DNA of 64,000 nucleotides from Diorhabda sublineata (lineage: Eukaryota; Arthropoda; Insecta; Coleoptera; Chrysomelidae): assembly GCF_026230105.1 (NCBI RefSeq), contig NC_079478.1:1999653-2063652 (forward strand), in the 5' to 3' direction. Below the pieces are notes generated by a model. That model worked only from the letters and a program-made list of their open reading frames with translations. It did not search any database and was not told the origin of the DNA. This document shows positions 12,372 to 23,149 of the stretch, one piece after another. Numbering within the stretch: the first letter of the stretch is position 1; each line of letters begins with the position of its first letter. The translations under genes and the position numbers were made by a program.

Positions 12372-12407
12372 CCAACCTAACCAAACCTAACCTAACCTAA
12401 CCTAACC
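12372..12407 (-). repeat. interstitial telomere-type (CCTAA)n repeat
   Basis: Four perfect CCTAA units plus imperfect ones, the complement of the insect telomere repeat TTAGG. It sits inside the foldback element directly after the arm sequence tctagagcc. Confidence 0.8.
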
Positions 12408-12450
12408 AAAAAGGGTAATTATACACTTTCGCGGTCACCTGGTTTTTTGG

Positions 12451-12469
12451 TTAGGTTAGGTTAGGTTGG
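12451..12469 (+). repeat. interstitial telomere-type (TTAGG)n repeat
   Basis: ttaggttaggttaggttgg interrupts the second arm copy exactly between ggttttttgg and ctctagaaaatc. The first arm copy has no insert there. Confidence 0.85.
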
Positions 12470-13263
12470 CTCTAGAAAATCGAAAAATGGATGGATTTTA
12501 ATAATCTTGGTCTCAAAATGTTCCATTTTACGGCGGATTTATAAAAAAAATACGAAAATTAAAAAAAAAATGAATATTCATGACTTTAAATGCAAAAAAA
12601 ATGACTTTCTACATATAATCCTTCGTAACTGTTTCTGACGTCGTGGAATCAAGTTCGTATATTTTTTTTTCGCAATTTACATAAAAAAATGAATGTTTTG
12701 AAAAAAAAAGTTTTTCTACTATTTAAGGTTTAAAACTATTAAAAACCGCAAATTCTGCCACTACCCCCGTGTTTTTCATAAATTCGTCGTAAAATGGAAT
12801 ATTTTGAGACCAAAATTATGAAATTTATCAATTTTTCGATTTTTAATGGTCCAAAAACTATTAACATTGAAGAATATAGTTCGAAACTATTCACGAAAAT
12901 TTATTGTTTTTCATCGATTTCATTTTAAGCTATAAAAGCTGAAAAAATCAATCTTTTTGGATTTTTTTTTTAAATTGTTTATCAATTTATGTAGAATACA
13001 AAAAAAATATAAGAACTTTATCTGATAATGAGATAATTTTTTGTAAAGGATTATTTTGCAAAACCGTTTTTTTTTGCGGTTTAAAACAGTAAAACTATTA
13101 GAAATTTTCATTCCAGCTATTTCTACTATTTTTTTTTATAAATCCGCCGTAAAATGGAACATTTTGAGACCAAGATCATTAAAATCCATCCATTTTTCGA
13201 TTTTCTAGAGCCAAAAAACCAGGTGACCGTGAAAGTGTATAATTACCCAATTTTTTAAGTCTG

Positions 13264-13497
13264 CAATACAACGTGCAATGCAAGACGCAATATTTCTGGA
13301 TTAAAAGCATGCGCAGGTTTTGTGCCACTTTTATTGCGTGCAAGTTACTTAACAAATCAACTGACTTCCACAAAAGTCAGCTTCGGTATTTTCATTGATA
13401 AACTAGGTACAAAATATTAGAAAAAATTTGAGGTTAGGAATTTGTTTACTTTTACTGTTTACAGAGACTTGCATGCAATTTCTTACACGTTGTATTG
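13264..13497. mobile_element. candidate small inverted-repeat element (MITE-like)
   Basis: aatacaacgtg at 13265-13275 is matched in reverse complement by cacgttgtatt at 13486-13496. Inner imperfect matches include caatgcaag against cttgcatgcaa. About 234 bp, non-coding. No target duplication is evident, so the call rests on the 11-bp perfect and roughly 20-bp imperfect inverted repeat only. Confidence 0.4.
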
Positions 13498-13499
13498 AA

Positions 13500-14430
13500 T
13501 TATGGTCAAGCGGTCAGTTTATAAGTTTTTGAATGTATTTGAACGATATCATTGATATCAATCATTGTTCTTTATTTCCGATACAGAAATATTTGTTTTA
13601 CAAATCTAACATAGCTTAAGAAATTCTTGATACAAATAATTGTTATTTACCAACCTCAACTGAATAAAATAAAGAACATAAAAGATAAATCAATATTGTA
13701 TAGTATCCCTTCTACTCGTACTGTATCGTTAAGGTATAAGGAGTGTCTTTGCTGAGTGATATTACAATACTTGATGTACATGCACCTTTGTTCGTGGTTC
13801 ACTACTGATAAAAAAACAAAGTCTGTGAAAATGAATGAATGGAGTCGTGAGGTTCCAGTTTTTTCTTCACCGGATATTTAATTTATTTCAGGTCTGTGCA
13901 CCGTAATTGACTGCATACCTATGTTTTTTGTTACTTTTTTCATTTTATATTGTTATAGTCTGTGTCACGTTGTTACCTAACTGACAAATTAAAATTTTGC
14001 GCTCCACTAAAATACCGTAAAAACAGAAAAACTAGGCCCTTGTCAATAAGTGAAGTAATTAAATTCGTCCGTTAAAGATGGACAGACATTTGACGAAACA
14101 AATGCGAGATTCAATAATAATAATTCAAAACAATTTAGGTATATGAAGTTATGTCTCATACATTAAAGATAGTGATAAATTAATGATTTCTTATGTCCCG
14201 ATTGAAAAGTGTTTCCGTTTTTTCGAATGTAGAGTATAATAAATATAAAAAACAACAGTCGCCATCTCTTTTCTAGCCAAGCAACTCATCTTCGTGTCTT
14301 TCTTAGCTGCTTTCTCAACTTCAACCGTATGTCCCTTCTACGATCTCATAAAAGGACCGAGGACCATCTTCGTCCTCGGTAAAGCTTTAAAAGCTAAATC
14401 ACCGTCCGCATCAAAAGCTTCTGTATAGAG
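13500..14430. other. no recognised feature
   Basis: AT-rich, with no convincing open frame or repeat. Confidence 0.5.
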
Positions 14431-14432
14431 AA

Positions 14433-14610
14433 CAAAACAATTTCAATTTTCAAATTGGGATTCAGATCCGAACACCATCACCAATTTCCACATTATCACA
14501 AAAATCAACCGAAAACATTGCGTAGCAGCAATTTTTATGGAAGTCAAGATAGCTTTCGACCAGGCCGAACTTCTACGGAAGATATTTTATAATAAAACTA
14601 ATATATTCAT
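14433..14610 (+). pseudogene. LINE (Jockey-like) reverse transcriptase fragment
   Basis: One frame reads FKLGFRSEHHHQ, and after a frameshift another reads KHCVAAIFMEVKIAFDQAE. These match FGFR-x-x-H-S-T and the catalytic A motif (D-x-x-K-A-F-D) of Jockey-type reverse transcriptases, with the first Asp changed to Glu (MEV for LDV). Only about 60 codons remain, with a frameshift between the motifs. No upstream endonuclease or downstream YADD box was found nearby. Confidence 0.7.
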
Positions 14611-15612
14611 ATCTAAAGCCGAATTAGTGTGGACGTGGCCTGCTCGCTGTGCCGAAGCCTAACCGAATCGTGTCGACTCCAAACCGAATTAGGTTGGTAC
14701 GGATCAAAGAAAGTCGAACCGAATCAGCACAAATTTTGCATTGTGGACTTCTGTTGACCAAAACTCATCGTTGCCTCATGGTATTGTTCATTCTTGAGTT
14801 TTTCAGTTTTTGATATGGTAGATCAATTCACAAAACTCAGTGAATACCATAGAGTGGACAGAGGAAAAAACTTCAAAGCTTATAGAAATGTACCGTCCGT
14901 CCATCATTGTGGGACAGGTCTAATCCCAACAATAAAAATAAAATAAATCTAAGGAGGATCTCAAAATCAGTTCTATTCATCCTGAAGAAGTTGCTGAACC
15001 CTTTATCATTTCTATATTCTATATTCATATAGTAGTAGGTCAGCAACCCTTAGAAATTCCTACATAAAAACTCCCCTGTCGTCCCAAAACGAATCATAAC
15101 ACGCTTCTGCTTTTCTTTCTCTTTTTCTTACAAATAACAAAAATATTTTTAGTTTCGCTGAATAAGAATATGAATCAACTTTATTTTATTGCATTCCTTT
15201 TGATTATTTGATCTCACTAATTTCTTTATCAAAATCTAGACTTTAACGGAAACTACCGATGGAGATGATAAATTTATTTACACTTCACTCTTTTCTTTAT
15301 GGCACTTTGTGATTATACATTCAAGCATAAACTAGGAGGATAAAATTGTTGGTATAAACCATAAAATTATTTTAATACCCCATTAAAACCACATCGCATG
15401 CACTTCGAGGTTAGGTTAATAGCTTTATTTTCACTTAAATCTTGGTTGTTTGATTTGATGGTTCGCTCCTTGTTTGCAGAATAGACATGGAACGGAATTA
15501 GTTCTTTTTAAAATAATTCACACATAGATAAATTATAATTGTTATGAAAATTACTTTGATATTAAAGTGAAGGATACTGAATAGACTGTTTATTCCTACG
15601 ACACAACTAAAT
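14611..15612. other. no recognised gene; accgaat-rich patch
   Basis: A patch at about 14650-14730 repeats the word accgaat several times near a less AT-rich stretch, possibly part of a decayed DNA transposon. The rest is AT-rich with nothing recognised. Confidence 0.35.
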
Positions 15613-15613
15613 T

Positions 15614-15656
15614 GTCTGACGCGCGTTTCGAATAACAGGTAATCCTCCTCAGAAAC
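15614..15656 (-). ncRNA. hammerhead-ribozyme-like motif, copy 1
   Basis: Read on the minus strand, the order is CTGAGGA (fits core CUGANGA), a 16-nt stem II region, GAAA, the self-complementary ACGCGCGT as a minimal stem III, then C as the predicted cleavage base, then AGAC. AGAC can pair (with one G-U) with the bases just before CTGAGGA to make stem I. In this copy stem II can close with a G-C pair. Hammerheads with tiny palindromic stem III are known from Penelope-like retroelements and small metazoan retrozymes. The ribozyme call is inference from this layout. Confidence 0.45.
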
Positions 15657-15683
15657 CGAAGTTGGTTATCAAAACGGGCGTCA
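15616..15683. repeat. inverted repeat spanning hammerhead-like motif
   Basis: ctgacgcgcgtttcgaataac (about 15617-15637) faces ggttatcaaaacgggcgtca (about 15664-15683). The two arms are imperfect reverse complements, so the plus strand carries a degenerate mirror of the minus-strand motif. Confidence 0.7.
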
Positions 15684-15695
15684 TATAGTGTAATA

Positions 15696-16249
15696 ATGAG
15701 TATGGATATCTCTCGGATAGCCTTGAAGATCCTGAAGGCTGTTGAGTGCACCTCTAAGTTAACGTGGAGATCTAAACAAACTGTAACAGAAACAAAAGTA
15801 GTTCTAATGAAGCTATCAGGTCCCCAGAGTATACCAGGCAGCTTGGTCCTGCTAAAAACTGACAACGAGTCCATATTTGGAGCTACCATTCGGTGGCATA
15901 GTTGAATATCGCATCAACAAATTTTTCTAGATTTCCAGAAACGACATTAAACCGGTGGTGGGTCTTCTGATAGGTTACTATCAGGTCAAATATCGCCTTA
16001 AGACAATAGGAATGGAAAAAGATGACAGCTGCATATTCTACGAGCAAGCCAGAAACATCTTCTACTTTGCGACATCTTGGAAAATGGGGCGAAATACCCC
16101 GGAAAAATAACCTCCATCTAAAGGAATCTACGTGTTTTGAAAAGGCGATTGGAAAACCAAAACGTCTCCTCAATCATTATAATTCCAATACAAAATATAG
16201 ATTGTCAATTTTTACACCTAAGCCAAAAATAGATCTAGAGGAAGTTTAG
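15696..16249 (+). pseudogene. LINE ORF2 RNase H to C-terminal Cys/His region, broken
   Basis: From about 15700 the frame reads SRIALKILKAVECTSKLTW, matching the DS-x-A-AL-x-AL...SKLV segment of LINE RNase H domains. Further on, FSRFPETTLNR shifts frame into VVGLLIGYYQVKYRL and IGMEKDDSCIFYEQ. This is the linker and Cys/His region (usual pattern VGLLTGHCRL-x-YHL...C-x-FC) found at the C-terminus of RNase H-bearing LINEs of the Jockey/R1 type. Several expected Cys and His are lost and there are at least two frameshifts. The antisense open frames here are shadows. The element is dead and truncated at both ends. Confidence 0.7.
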
Positions 16250-19200
16250 ATTTCACCAATTGGTTCTTCCAATCTTTACCACTATATATAAATTGTTCAA
16301 GAACTCGAAATTGTTGTCAATAATTAATTTCGTCTTATTATCTATGATTAGTTTCAGGATATCCCTTTCTGAGACTGGTGTATAACATTTTTATTGCTAT
16401 TGATTGCTTAATCCTGAGCTTTATGTTTTTAATACCAGTTATAATTTCTCAACAACTATGTTGGTCTAGTAGAAAGTTCAATGAACGTGATAAATTATTT
16501 CTTACTCGTCTGAGACACTCAAAACAAGCTTGCTACTTGCTTGAAACACGTAATATCAAATATATCAGTATTAGTAAATGAACGTTTTGATTAGTGAATT
16601 TAGTGTGAACTTTCTTGTTAATAATAGTACTTTTACTTTAGGGTTTCACTTCGTGTAGGTTTGATTTCGAATCGATCCGTTGATTTTGCCAGGCCCTTAT
16701 CATTTTATCCTTCGTAGAAAGCTGCAGCCATCGCGTTTACTACAATCATACTTTACTACATCACTTTTGCCTGTTAGTTAGCTTCTTTTGACCTAAACAA
16801 GATTAGTTTCCAGTTTAGCCTAGAGAAAATTACATTTTAAAGTACTACTTCCTTGTTTTTTCTAAAAAAAAGTATAATAATTTTTTTTTGTAATAATATA
16901 AGCTAGAAGAGAATTATAGGATAATTTTTCACTGCTTCTGAATCTGCGTTTTTATCAAGCGGTATCATTGACAAGTTAGGCATGAATTAGTTGACAGAAA
17001 AAACTCTAAAAAGTTTGGAAATAATTGGTTGAAGTACCTTTAGGAAACGAAATTGTGGAAACGAAATTCACTTTCCCACAGAAAACTTATGAGTGCTTGT
17101 TATAACTTTTAATGATGGACCAAATTTTTTTTCTCTTCACGTGTTTATAAAAAACGACTTGTCAAAAAATAAAAAAATCAAATTCCTCTTCCTCCTGATA
17201 TTATTTATTACATACAGTATTTTTACTAAGTGTGCTGTCAGAAAGATAAACTTAATTTTATATACAAAATGATCTCTAAAAGAACATCAACGTTTACGGG
17301 AGATTAAGTGAATATCTTCTAAAGATTTAAGAAGAAGACAGATAAATAAAATTTAAAGGGCGAAGAGCTCAATTTATGAAGTGCCTAACACTGAAAGATT
17401 TTATAGTAATGGAAAATTTTGATTTATACATAGAACAACAAAAAAATGCTTTTGATTATTAGTCCCTTCACAACATCAATCAGAACCGAATAATCCAATC
17501 CATAACAGTATCTGAAAATTTATACGAGGAAATCATTTTAACTGACTTAATTCTTGTTGTTAAATAATAATTTTTTGGTATATTTCTTGTCCTTATGTCT
17601 TCTAATTAGTGAAAGAATAGTCAATTATTCTATAAAAAACAAATTGGTGAGTGGTAAGTTTGAATAAATCTCCATGAATGTACTTTGTATCCATGACTGA
17701 AAGTATTTCTTTCTTTCGGTTTTTCCTGCACACTTGTGGCTTTTTAAACATGAATAATAATGTTCTGTTTTCAACAAATTATTTATTACTGAGCTGAATC
17801 TAATGAGTAAAGTGGATTTGGACTGACAGCGGTTGAAAAAAATACTATTGAGCAATTTTCCGCACGTCGTTTCGTTCAGTACCTCTCGAATACTCAATAG
17901 TATGTTGAATGATGGAATAACTGACTCATCTCAAATTTTGAATCGCTACAAATCACTAGAAAACAGTTAATTGTCACCACATAAATAACCAGATGAATTT
18001 TCAATTCTGTGGAGCTCTTTGGCACTTTCTTGTCAACAAATTTAGATCCATGCATGGCTATGCGGCAGACTGATAAGCCATATGATGAAAACTTCTTAAA
18101 ACTGACCATAGACATATTTCTATGGCAACCTAGAGATATCAGAGGCTCTAAATACATGGATAGACTCAAAACATATGTTTCGGGTATCAAGCGTCTCAAT
18201 GCCACCAAACAAAAAAAAACTGAATAATAAAGTGATGCTCAACAGCTTTTTCGATTCATTCATTCTGGATTTGTTGTAGATGTCAATAAGGTGTACTACT
18301 TTTTCATTTTGATATGTTTACAGGTATCGTTTCGTTGCTGGAAGTTCATGTCTTTCCACCACGATAATGCGTCTTCAAGATTCATGATTTGACTGGTTTT
18401 CTGACCAAACACGAAACGAGAGGCACCATCTATACCAAATATGGCTTTCTGTGATTTTTTTCTTTTTGAATCTAAAAAATCCACTTCAGGTAACGCTCAT
18501 GATATGGACTGGAAAGGAAACTATTTTGGAGGCGGTTATAAAAAAGTCCGAGTCAAATTTGATTACATAGCACATCCTATCCCAGAGTTTGGAACATAGC
18601 ATAGCGTTAGATAGTCCCTGTATATGAATATGTCACAAATTATTTTACAAAATATACCTTCCCCATTGCTAATTGATGTAGTATCTAAGCGTGACGGCTT
18701 AAAGAAGCTCACATGAGAAATGAGATTCATAGGCAGACAAAAGGTGAATCCAATTTGACATTTAGCAACCGTAGTAATTAGTAATTAGACCTTTGGTGGA
18801 ATTAATTCACGACGACAAGGATGAAATTTTCACGGAGCAAAATTAGAGATAAAGGTATGCGAAGGGGAAACGTAGTTGGATAGCTCGATACTGGTTTTGC
18901 TTTTGAAACATATATTATATTGGATTTCGAATGAGATTGATGTTGTTCTATACTAGTTAAATAATTTTCCTATCCACTTCTAGCTCATACATTGCAATAA
19001 TCTCATTGGCAAAACAGTAATACAAGTTTCAACATACAGTGTGATTACCTAACTTTAAGTATAGTGAGTTTTCCTCTCTATTATAATTTGTCGAAATCTG
19101 AAACATGTGGATGAACTGATTCTTCTCATATTCTGTTACTTCCAACAAAGTCAGTGAAACTTGAACAAACATTTTATCGCATTTCAACATTGCTCAACGA

Positions 19201-20795
19201 AGTTATAATTCTAAATCTCTGAATCTTTTAAATTTGATATTATCTCCGGAAGTTAGTACATATATGATGAAACAACTCCCCCTTCGGCTTTCTTGAAACA
19301 ATATGAAAACTAAAACTCTCATCCGAAATCGCCCTAATCCCATTAATAACAATAATTTTACTTTGCAAACTCTCTAGCTCCGGGAGTTTTATTTCAACTG
19401 AGCCCAGCTGTGGAAGTTGTAGAGACATCGAGAAAATTTCTTAGTTTCGAGAAACTATATGCTCGAAAGCTAATGCTATTAAGGGATACTACGAAACAGA
19501 GACGTATCTTTGCATAATCGTTAAGTATAAAAATTTCTGAATAATTATTATATCTTCTTATCATATCCTATTCTTTCTAGGAAAGCCATCGTCATTGGAT
19601 AATCTCTAAATACTTGAATTCTATCTCTGTTTTCTATTCATTCATTCCCTAACTCCCCTATTTAAGTATAGCCATCACCTTAACTAGTAATTTTTCTAAA
19701 TAATTCCGGTTCTTATATCTTTCATACCTCCCAATACCATATGTCGAATTATCTTTATTTTTTATTCACTTTTTCATTGCCATTTTCACCCACGCTATCA
19801 TTATCTATTTGGATATCGTCAACCATTCTTTCACTTTTATAAGAATTTGTTGTTAAATTGGAAGAAGGCATCAACTTGGTCGCCACATTATGCAACATAT
19901 TCACCCCTTGACAAACAAGAATTTGATGATGTTAGAGGAAAAGCACACACACAAACTGACAGGAAAAAGTATGATTTTGTGGCATCGCCGAATAGTTTTA
20001 TTAGCTTGCTTTTTTAGTCCTTTTATATTCACATGTAAAAATATTGTGGTATTCCTAGCAGCAGAGCCGTAAACCAACATTATTTGATAAAAGGATGTCT
20101 ATTACGTCAACACATTGTGCCCGGTCAGTAGATCAGCAGAAATTTCTCCTATGCACATGAAACCGGGGTTTCTGAAGTTTTTTATTGAAGCCTGAGATAA
20201 AAATTTCTATTGGTTCACCAGTAATTTATAATTATCCTTAATTTACCTCATAAACCAAAAAATTACCACCAAGAAAGCTTAGTTCAATGTTGATTCAAAT
20301 TTATGCTTTAGCAGATTGTCTTATACATAAACAAACCGTCATTTGTTGTTAGACACTATCTTTTAAAGCTCATTTCTCGTAGATATCTCTTTCCTCGTCT
20401 TGGGGGTCGTGTTTGTTTCTAATGCCTTTTCTTCCCTTCCATATTTCTTGATATTCAGTCTGGTGAAACAATACGTAAAAGAGTTGGTGTGTGACTTGTT
20501 TGATTTGATAACATTACCTCATAATTGGTCAGCTTCTACTTTTTTCTCTATTCTTCTCCCACAACTATAAGCCTGTCTATATTTCTCTAGCTTCGTGCCT
20601 CAAATATTGCAACATATTCTTCATGCAAAATTATGGTGGTTACACTTAAGTCTTTCAGAACTACACATTGATTAGTTTTTATCGCAGGCAATTCTAAACA
20701 TTCTTCAGCTCTATATGTCTTCACGCAAATTTTTTGTGTATTTAACGATTTTGAGATATTTAGTAACTTTCTTATTTCAATAAGTGGAGTATCTC
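16250..20795. other. gene-less stretch
   Basis: No gene recognised in about 4.5 kb. Overlapping frames at 17894-18208 (minus, 104 codons) and 18009-18227 (plus, 72 codons) have no known motif. A minus-strand frame at 18296-18484 contains NLEDALSWWKDMNFQQRN, which looks protein-like but which I cannot assign. The tract at 16860-16890 is T-rich. Confidence 0.45.
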
Positions 20796-21215
20796 TACAG
20801 TAGAAACTCGATTATGCGGCCCTCAGTTATATGGATCCGCGATTATCCGGACCATCAACTGCGACCAGTAATATTGAGCCAAGTTACAAAATATTTAACA
20901 TATGTACTAAAAGTCGAATTTATGCAAGCACGAAGGAGTCGGAACTGGCATATTGATATTGATCAAGGCTTGCAGATTATGTCGGGTGACGAAAACATAT
21001 TGCAGATAAATGAACAGCAGGGAACGCAAGAAGATGAAACAGAAAAAATCTAGACGTGGAAAATGATGTAGGACCATCTCGTGATGAAGCACTTCAGGCT
21101 CTGGAAACAGCTCTCAAATGGTTTGAAAAACAAACAGAGTTTACTACAGATGCAACGAATTCGTGATATAGCAGCAATGAAAAGAAAAAGTAACTTATGT
21201 CAAATGCTAAATACC
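20796..21215 (+). mobile_element. Tigger/pogo-type DNA transposon, internally deleted
   Basis: TA followed by cagtagaaactcgattatgc (20798-20817), and later ccgcgattatccggacc, is the typical start of Tigger/pogo elements. From about 20930 the plus strand reads, in shifting frames, QGLQIMSGDENILQ, then DEALQALETALKWFEKQTEF, then QRIRDIAAMKRKS. This is the acidic and helical C-terminal tail of Tigger-type transposases. The DNA-binding and DDE catalytic domains are missing, so the 5' end has been joined almost directly to the C-terminus. No 3' terminal repeat was found. Confidence 0.7.
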
Positions 21216-21248
21216 AAATATTTTAAACCAAATTAAACTCCAGAGTCC

Positions 21249-21390
21249 AAACGTCAAATCTGATCTTTCTTTCAAAAATTATTAAAAAAAAAGTATTTTA
21301 ATACAGAAAAGACCTAAAATCAAGAACATTTAGATGCTTTAATATATCAAAAGGTCTAGGAAATGAGAAATTGAAGTAAATATTTATTAC
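21249..21390. repeat. hairpin element, copy 2 (one arm)
   Basis: acgtcaaatctgatctttct and gacctaaaatcaagaacatt match the right arm of the hairpin element at 11.96-12.05 kb. The stretch through aatatatcaaaaggtcta also matches the reverse complement of that copy's left arm, so only one arm is present here. Confidence 0.7.
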
Positions 21391-21984
21391 AAATACGATA
21401 TAAAACTAATTGTAAAATGATAATCAACATCATGTAACTAGTAATCATCCTTTTTTACCCGTCTCTGGAAAGATATAATAATATTATTAAGGGAGTGCTT
21501 GAAATGGATGGAATTCTCTATAGGCAAATGGAATCTGATTAGCATGAATTCACTCCGTATTATTAAGTATACTTTTGAGTTTTCAGAAACTTTTTCTCAA
21601 GAATAGATCCTTTGAGAAAGGATGACGAAATATAACATCCGTCTATGCTATTTGTAAAACTTTTACACAAAACACAAAGTGATATTAAAGATAAACCGTT
21701 TTAAATGAAGATTATTAAACTGAACTTTATATTTTTCGGAAATATCGTACAACCAATAAGTAATATAAAATTTGTAAATTTCAATTTGTCGATAAATAAT
21801 TATGTTTATAAATATTTTTCTGAAGATCTCCTATTACACACTGAATAATTGTACTTACTATAATAGGAGAATTGTAAGGTTAAACTACGACCATTTCACT
21901 TATCAAATATTGGTAACTGGAAGGTCCTGAGGTTCATCCATTTTGTTCATTCATCCAAAGTCATCAATAATGACACCTAGCTAT
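21391..21984. other. no recognised feature
   Basis: AT-rich, with no feature recognised. Confidence 0.5.
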
Positions 21985-22430
21985 ACTTCACTCTTCAGTT
22001 TGCAGATGATCTGGTTATAATGTGCAAACAAAAGAAATGACTAAGACAGAATACAGATGACATAGAAAAGTCAGTCCTTGTGTATATTACAAAGAAACGG
22101 AAACGTGAAGATTAGAAGAGCAGCTAGAAGAAAATGGGAGCCTTAAATAGAACAAATAGAACATCAAGGATATGAACGATACAATAAAAGAGAGAAGGAA
22201 CCTGAAAGAAGCAATTAACGAATAGAAACAGCAGTTAATTTTTGGTATCGGCACGTTGAAGAGAGGAGAGGTTGTTAGGAAAATAATAAAATGGATCCCA
22301 CAAGAGAATAGAAAGAAGAGGTTACCAAGATTATCATGGAAGCGTGGAATAGAAGAATCTGAATGATGAGGTCTGCAGCAATAGGAAAATATGGTAATCA
22401 AGCAACAGACAACGTCGTACGTTTAACCTA
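21985..22430 (+). pseudogene. LINE reverse transcriptase and C-terminal fragment
   Basis: At 21991-22018 the plus strand reads LQFADDLVIMCKQ, the catalytic C motif (FADD) of a LINE reverse transcriptase. After a large loss, 22230-22370 reads FGIGTLKRGEVVRKIIKW and NRKKRLPRLSWKRGIEES. This corresponds to the common LINE 3' end pattern (GHLKRM...RGRPRLSWERGIEE). Stops and frameshifts break it throughout. The 104-codon minus-strand frame over this region is a shadow. Confidence 0.75.
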
Positions 22431-22518
22431 AAGAAATAGTTAATTTTCAAATAACGATAAATCCATGACATAGCCATAGACTGACCTTAACAAAGTTATT
22501 ATTAAATAAGAAGAAATA

Positions 22519-22579
22519 AGAACTTTTATTAATTCTAACATAACAACAGGTATCTTTTATCATAAACACGGTAATTAAA
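22519..22579 (+). repeat. direct repeat, left copy
   Basis: aacttttattaattctaaca followed by taacaacaggta and then atcttttatcataaacacgg. The same blocks recur in the same order at 23046-23149, there split by about 50 bp. Confidence 0.8.
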
Positions 22580-22682
22580 ATAAAACAGGTATATAGTATA
22601 CATTATACTTTTGATTCCAATGTGACGTCACGTTGTTTCAGAGATATCTCGCGTACTTACACCTAGACATGTTTGTTTGGCT

Positions 22683-22724
22683 ATCTGACGCGCGTTTCGA
22701 TAACCAATTATCGTCTTCAGAGAC
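22683..22724 (-). ncRNA. hammerhead-ribozyme-like motif, copy 2
   Basis: The minus strand carries CTGAAGA, a stem II of GATAA/TTATC with loop TTGG, GAAA, the palindrome ACGCGCGT, the predicted cleavage C, then AGAT. GTCT just before CTGAAGA can pair with AGAT to form stem I (one G-U). A weakness is that the base after CTGAAGA and the base before GAAA are both C. The stem II pair next to the core is therefore non-canonical. A 100-bp downstream segment is shared with the copies near 34.5 and 41.5 kb. Confidence 0.45.
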
Positions 22725-23045
22725 TGAAGGTAAAGTGTTTATCTGGTAGCGGTCGTGTGAACAGTATATTTAGTATGAATATTGCTAACGGTTCCTGAAA
22801 TTCCAACTGTGTATACCTGTGTATGTGTATCGTTGTTAAAACCTGAGAATTTTTTATTACATAGATATGTTTTTCGATAATGAAAACCTTTCTATTTTTG
22901 CATATTTTAAACAGTTTTTTTATACTTTTAACTTATCTTTCGAAATACTTAAATCAAACGACTCTTTTTAAATTGGTTATTATAAAAAATTTAGAGAAAA
23001 ATAATTCGATAAGTTAAATATTTCTTGTTCTTGGAAGAACAAACA

Positions 23046-23149
23046 ACTTTTATTAATTGTAATATAACAACAGGTACTTTTTCAACTTCTAAACAATAGG
23101 CGAATATATTATTCATAATGAAAGTATCTTTTATCATAAACACGGTCGG
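23046..23149 (+). repeat. direct repeat, right copy
   Basis: aacttttattaattgtaata, taacaacaggta and, after about 50 extra bases, atcttttatcataaacacgg match the left copy about 525 bp upstream. The hammerhead-like motif lies between the two. Confidence 0.8.

Larger units (their letters stand above)
12109..13247. mobile_element. modular foldback transposon-like element
   Basis: The two ends are long inverted repeats. The left arm (12109 to about 12310) starts ggtaattatatactttcacg and the right arm (about 13049-13247) ends gaaagtgtataattaccc. Inside, a second copy of the left arm lies in direct orientation at about 12413-12555, a truncated inverted piece lies at 12341-12372, and a diverged inverted arm copy lies at about 12776-12857. 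All share blocks such as tctagaaaatcgaaaaatgg and tccattttacggcggattta. There is no coding capacity. The arrangement resembles foldback elements built from shuffled inverted modules. No target-site duplication could be fixed. Confidence 0.8.

Noticed and set aside
17894..18227. Overlapping sense and antisense frames of 104 and 72 codons as a gene
   Set aside because: No motif, no codon evidence choosing a strand, and no gene context.
22087..22401. 104-codon minus-strand frame
   Set aside because: Antisense shadow of the purine-rich LINE fragment on the plus strand.
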